From positions 2,919,001 to 2,983,000 of the forward strand of contig NZ_CP039903.1 of NCBI RefSeq assembly GCF_005221385.1: a stretch of DNA of 64,000 bases, read 5' to 3'. This document shows positions 62,291 to 64,000 of this stretch, one piece after another; position 1 is the first letter of the stretch, and each line of letters opens with the position of its first letter. This DNA comes from Agrobacterium tumefaciens (GTDB taxonomy: Bacteria; Pseudomonadota; Alphaproteobacteria; Rhizobiales; Rhizobiaceae). Below the pieces are notes generated by a model, which was not told where the DNA came from, searched no databases, and saw only the letters and a list, made by a program, of their open reading frames with translations. The translations under genes and the position numbers were made by a program.

Positions 62291-63424
62291 ATGAAAAGAC
62301 AACAGGTCGTCGATCCGGGATATTTGTTCGTGCTTTTCATTCCCCTGCCATTCGTCGTGGCGCTTCTGCTGGTCGTCATGTTCATCGTCTTTTTTCGAGG
62401 CGGAGACGATGTGCGGACGAACCGCGCCTTTCTGGCGCTGATTGCGCTTTGCGCGGTGCAATCGGTTCTTGTTGGCCTGCGCTGGGGCTATGGCGTGAAT
62501 GCGGTGCGTTATGTCCTGCCGGTCCTCGCCGCCTGCCTGCCGCCACTTGTCCATATCGCCTTTCGCGGCTTGATGAGGGTCGGGGCAGATAGCAGGAGAG
62601 CGATGCTGGCAAGTCTCGTGCTCTCGCCTCTGTTGATTATTGTTCTGGAATTCGCCTTGCCGGTGGCGATTGATCTTGCCTTGATCCTCATCTTTGTCGG
62701 CCATGCCGCCGCACTGCTTCTTCTGGGAAGAAAAGGGCCGGATGGGCTGGATGAGGCGCAATTCGCCAGCGTCACCTCGGCGCACAGGGCGCTGATCATC
62801 GCCGCTGTGGCGTTATGTGTTTCGGCGCTGTTCGATCTTCTCGTGTTCCTCGATTTTGAGTGGGCGCATGGGGAAAATGTCGCCGCACTTGTTAGCAATG
62901 CCAATCTTTTCGGGCTTTTGCTGATCGGTCTGATGGCCGCCCTGGCTGGAAAAAGCAAAGCGCCGCAAACGGCTGCAGAGCCGGCTGAGGAATTGCCGCC
63001 TCCCTCAGAGCCATCGGAACAGGACCGCGACATAGTCGCAAGCCTCGACCAACTTATGACAAAACATGCGCTTTACCGTGACGAGAACCTCAACCTGACG
63101 CGGCTGGCCAGGCGCTTCGGCCTGCCAAGCCGGCAGATATCAGGCGCGATCAATCGTTCCCTCGGCATCAATGTCTCGCAATATGTCAACCAGCTCCGTA
63201 TCCGCGAGGCCTGCCGGCTGCTGGAAGAGACGGAGCAATCGGTGACGGCGATCATGTTTTCCTCGGGTTTCCAGACCAAGTCCAACTTCAACCGGGAATT
63301 TCGCCGTGTTACCGGCATGAGCCCGGTGGACTGGCGTGAACGACAGGTGTGGAAGCTGGTTTCGCCAAACAAAACGGCCACCCGGCAGATGCCGGATGAC
63401 CGTCTGAAGATGGTCGGAAAATGA
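62291..63424 (+). CDS. AraC-family regulator with seven-helix membrane N-domain
   Basis: 377 residues. About seven hydrophobic helices span residues 10-235 (for example YLFVLFIPLPFVVALLLVVMF), a short linker rich in Pro/Glu follows, and an AraC HTH is at the C-terminus (about 262-360; LTRLARRFGLPSRQISGAI and FQTKSNFNREFRRVTGMSP). A membrane-anchored AraC protein presumably senses an envelope or lipophilic signal. It is divergent from the alpha/beta hydrolase gene, whose start is about 100 bases away. Confidence 0.86.
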   Translation: MKRQQVVDPGYLFVLFIPLPFVVALLLVVMFIVFFRGGDDVRTNRAFLALIALCAVQSVLVGLRWGYGVNAVRYVLPVLAACLPPLVHIAFRGLMRVGADSRRAMLASLVLSPLLIIVLEFALPVAIDLALILIFVGHAAALLLLGRKGPDGLDEAQFASVTSAHRALIIAAVALCVSALFDLLVFLDFEWAHGENVAALVSNANLFGLLLIGLMAALAGKSKAPQTAAEPAEELPPPSEPSEQDRDIVASLDQLMTKHALYRDENLNLTRLARRFGLPSRQISGAINRSLGINVSQYVNQLRIREACRLLEETEQSVTAIMFSSGFQTKSNFNREFRRVTGMSPVDWRERQVWKLVSPNKTATRQMPDDRLKMVGK

Positions 63425-63431
63425 TGAGGGA

Positions 63432-64000
<569 letters not shown>

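Overview
The window reads as chromosomal DNA of an Agrobacterium (Rhizobiaceae, Alphaproteobacteria), close to the A. tumefaciens/fabrum C58 type. The evidence is the GC-rich coding with start/stop overlaps, RirA with its three cluster cysteines (C91, C99, C105), a complete nine-gene Ctp (Tad/Cpa) pilus locus in the A. tumefaciens order, YejBEF with a YepA/YejA-type binding protein, and interspersed palindromes typical of Rhizobiaceae. There is no phage, transposon, CRISPR array or plasmid function. This is core chromosome with dense operons.

Layout: 1-1.6 kb, C-P lyase genes phnG-phnH (minus) and the divergent repressor phnF around a double palindrome. 1.6-5.2 kb, dapB and a minus-strand group mepA, mgsA, glk. 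5.4-11.2 kb, the yepA-yejBEF ABC importer, divergent from the murein endopeptidase gene mepA, followed by a D-amino-acid dehydrogenase-like gene. 12.8-15.4 kb, a gamma-glutamylpolyamine synthetase/oxidase pair (PuuA/PuuB-like). 15.5-19.9 kb, gluconokinase and an OsmF-YehYXW compatible-solute ABC system. 20-23 kb, an AbrB-like membrane protein, rirA and a divergent ferric-iron binding protein sharing an intergenic region with Irr-like and RirA-like boxes. 23-28.2 kb, an M48 peptidase/DUF898 pair, mmsA, and a small monooxygenase with a LysR regulator. 28.3-31.4 kb, an EamA transporter, a DUF475 (TerC-like) membrane protein behind a structured leader and a coupled upstream ORF, a candidate sigma54-dependent sRNA, and a MarR regulator. 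31.4-36.7 kb, NlpC/P60 protein, pncB, leucyl aminopeptidase and a TadD-like TPR lipoprotein. 36.8-45.7 kb, ctpA-ctpI on the minus strand; a lone CpaC N-terminal-domain protein diverges from it.

46.7-64 kb holds tRNA-Leu(CAG), small redox/membrane proteins, a glutamine amidotransferase, a GH25 muramidase lipoprotein, a MocR regulator divergent from an EamA exporter, an Rrf2 regulator divergent from a thioredoxin-reductase-like flavoprotein, an AraC regulator whose start codon overlaps that of a divergent DUF2000 gene, lepA, a nitrilase-superfamily hydrolase with a GNAT, an XRE-cupin regulator with a GNAT, an alpha/beta hydrolase divergent from a 7-TM AraC regulator, and the 3' part of a TRAP binding protein.

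A cell-envelope theme recurs: MepA, YepA-YejBEF, NlpC/P60, M48, leucyl aminopeptidase and GH25. The most unexplained signals are RNA-level: the DUF475 leader, with a possible pseudoknot and a translationally coupled uORF, and the sigma54-promoter/terminator unit at about 30.84-30.96 kb. All calls come from reading the sequence; no database search was run.
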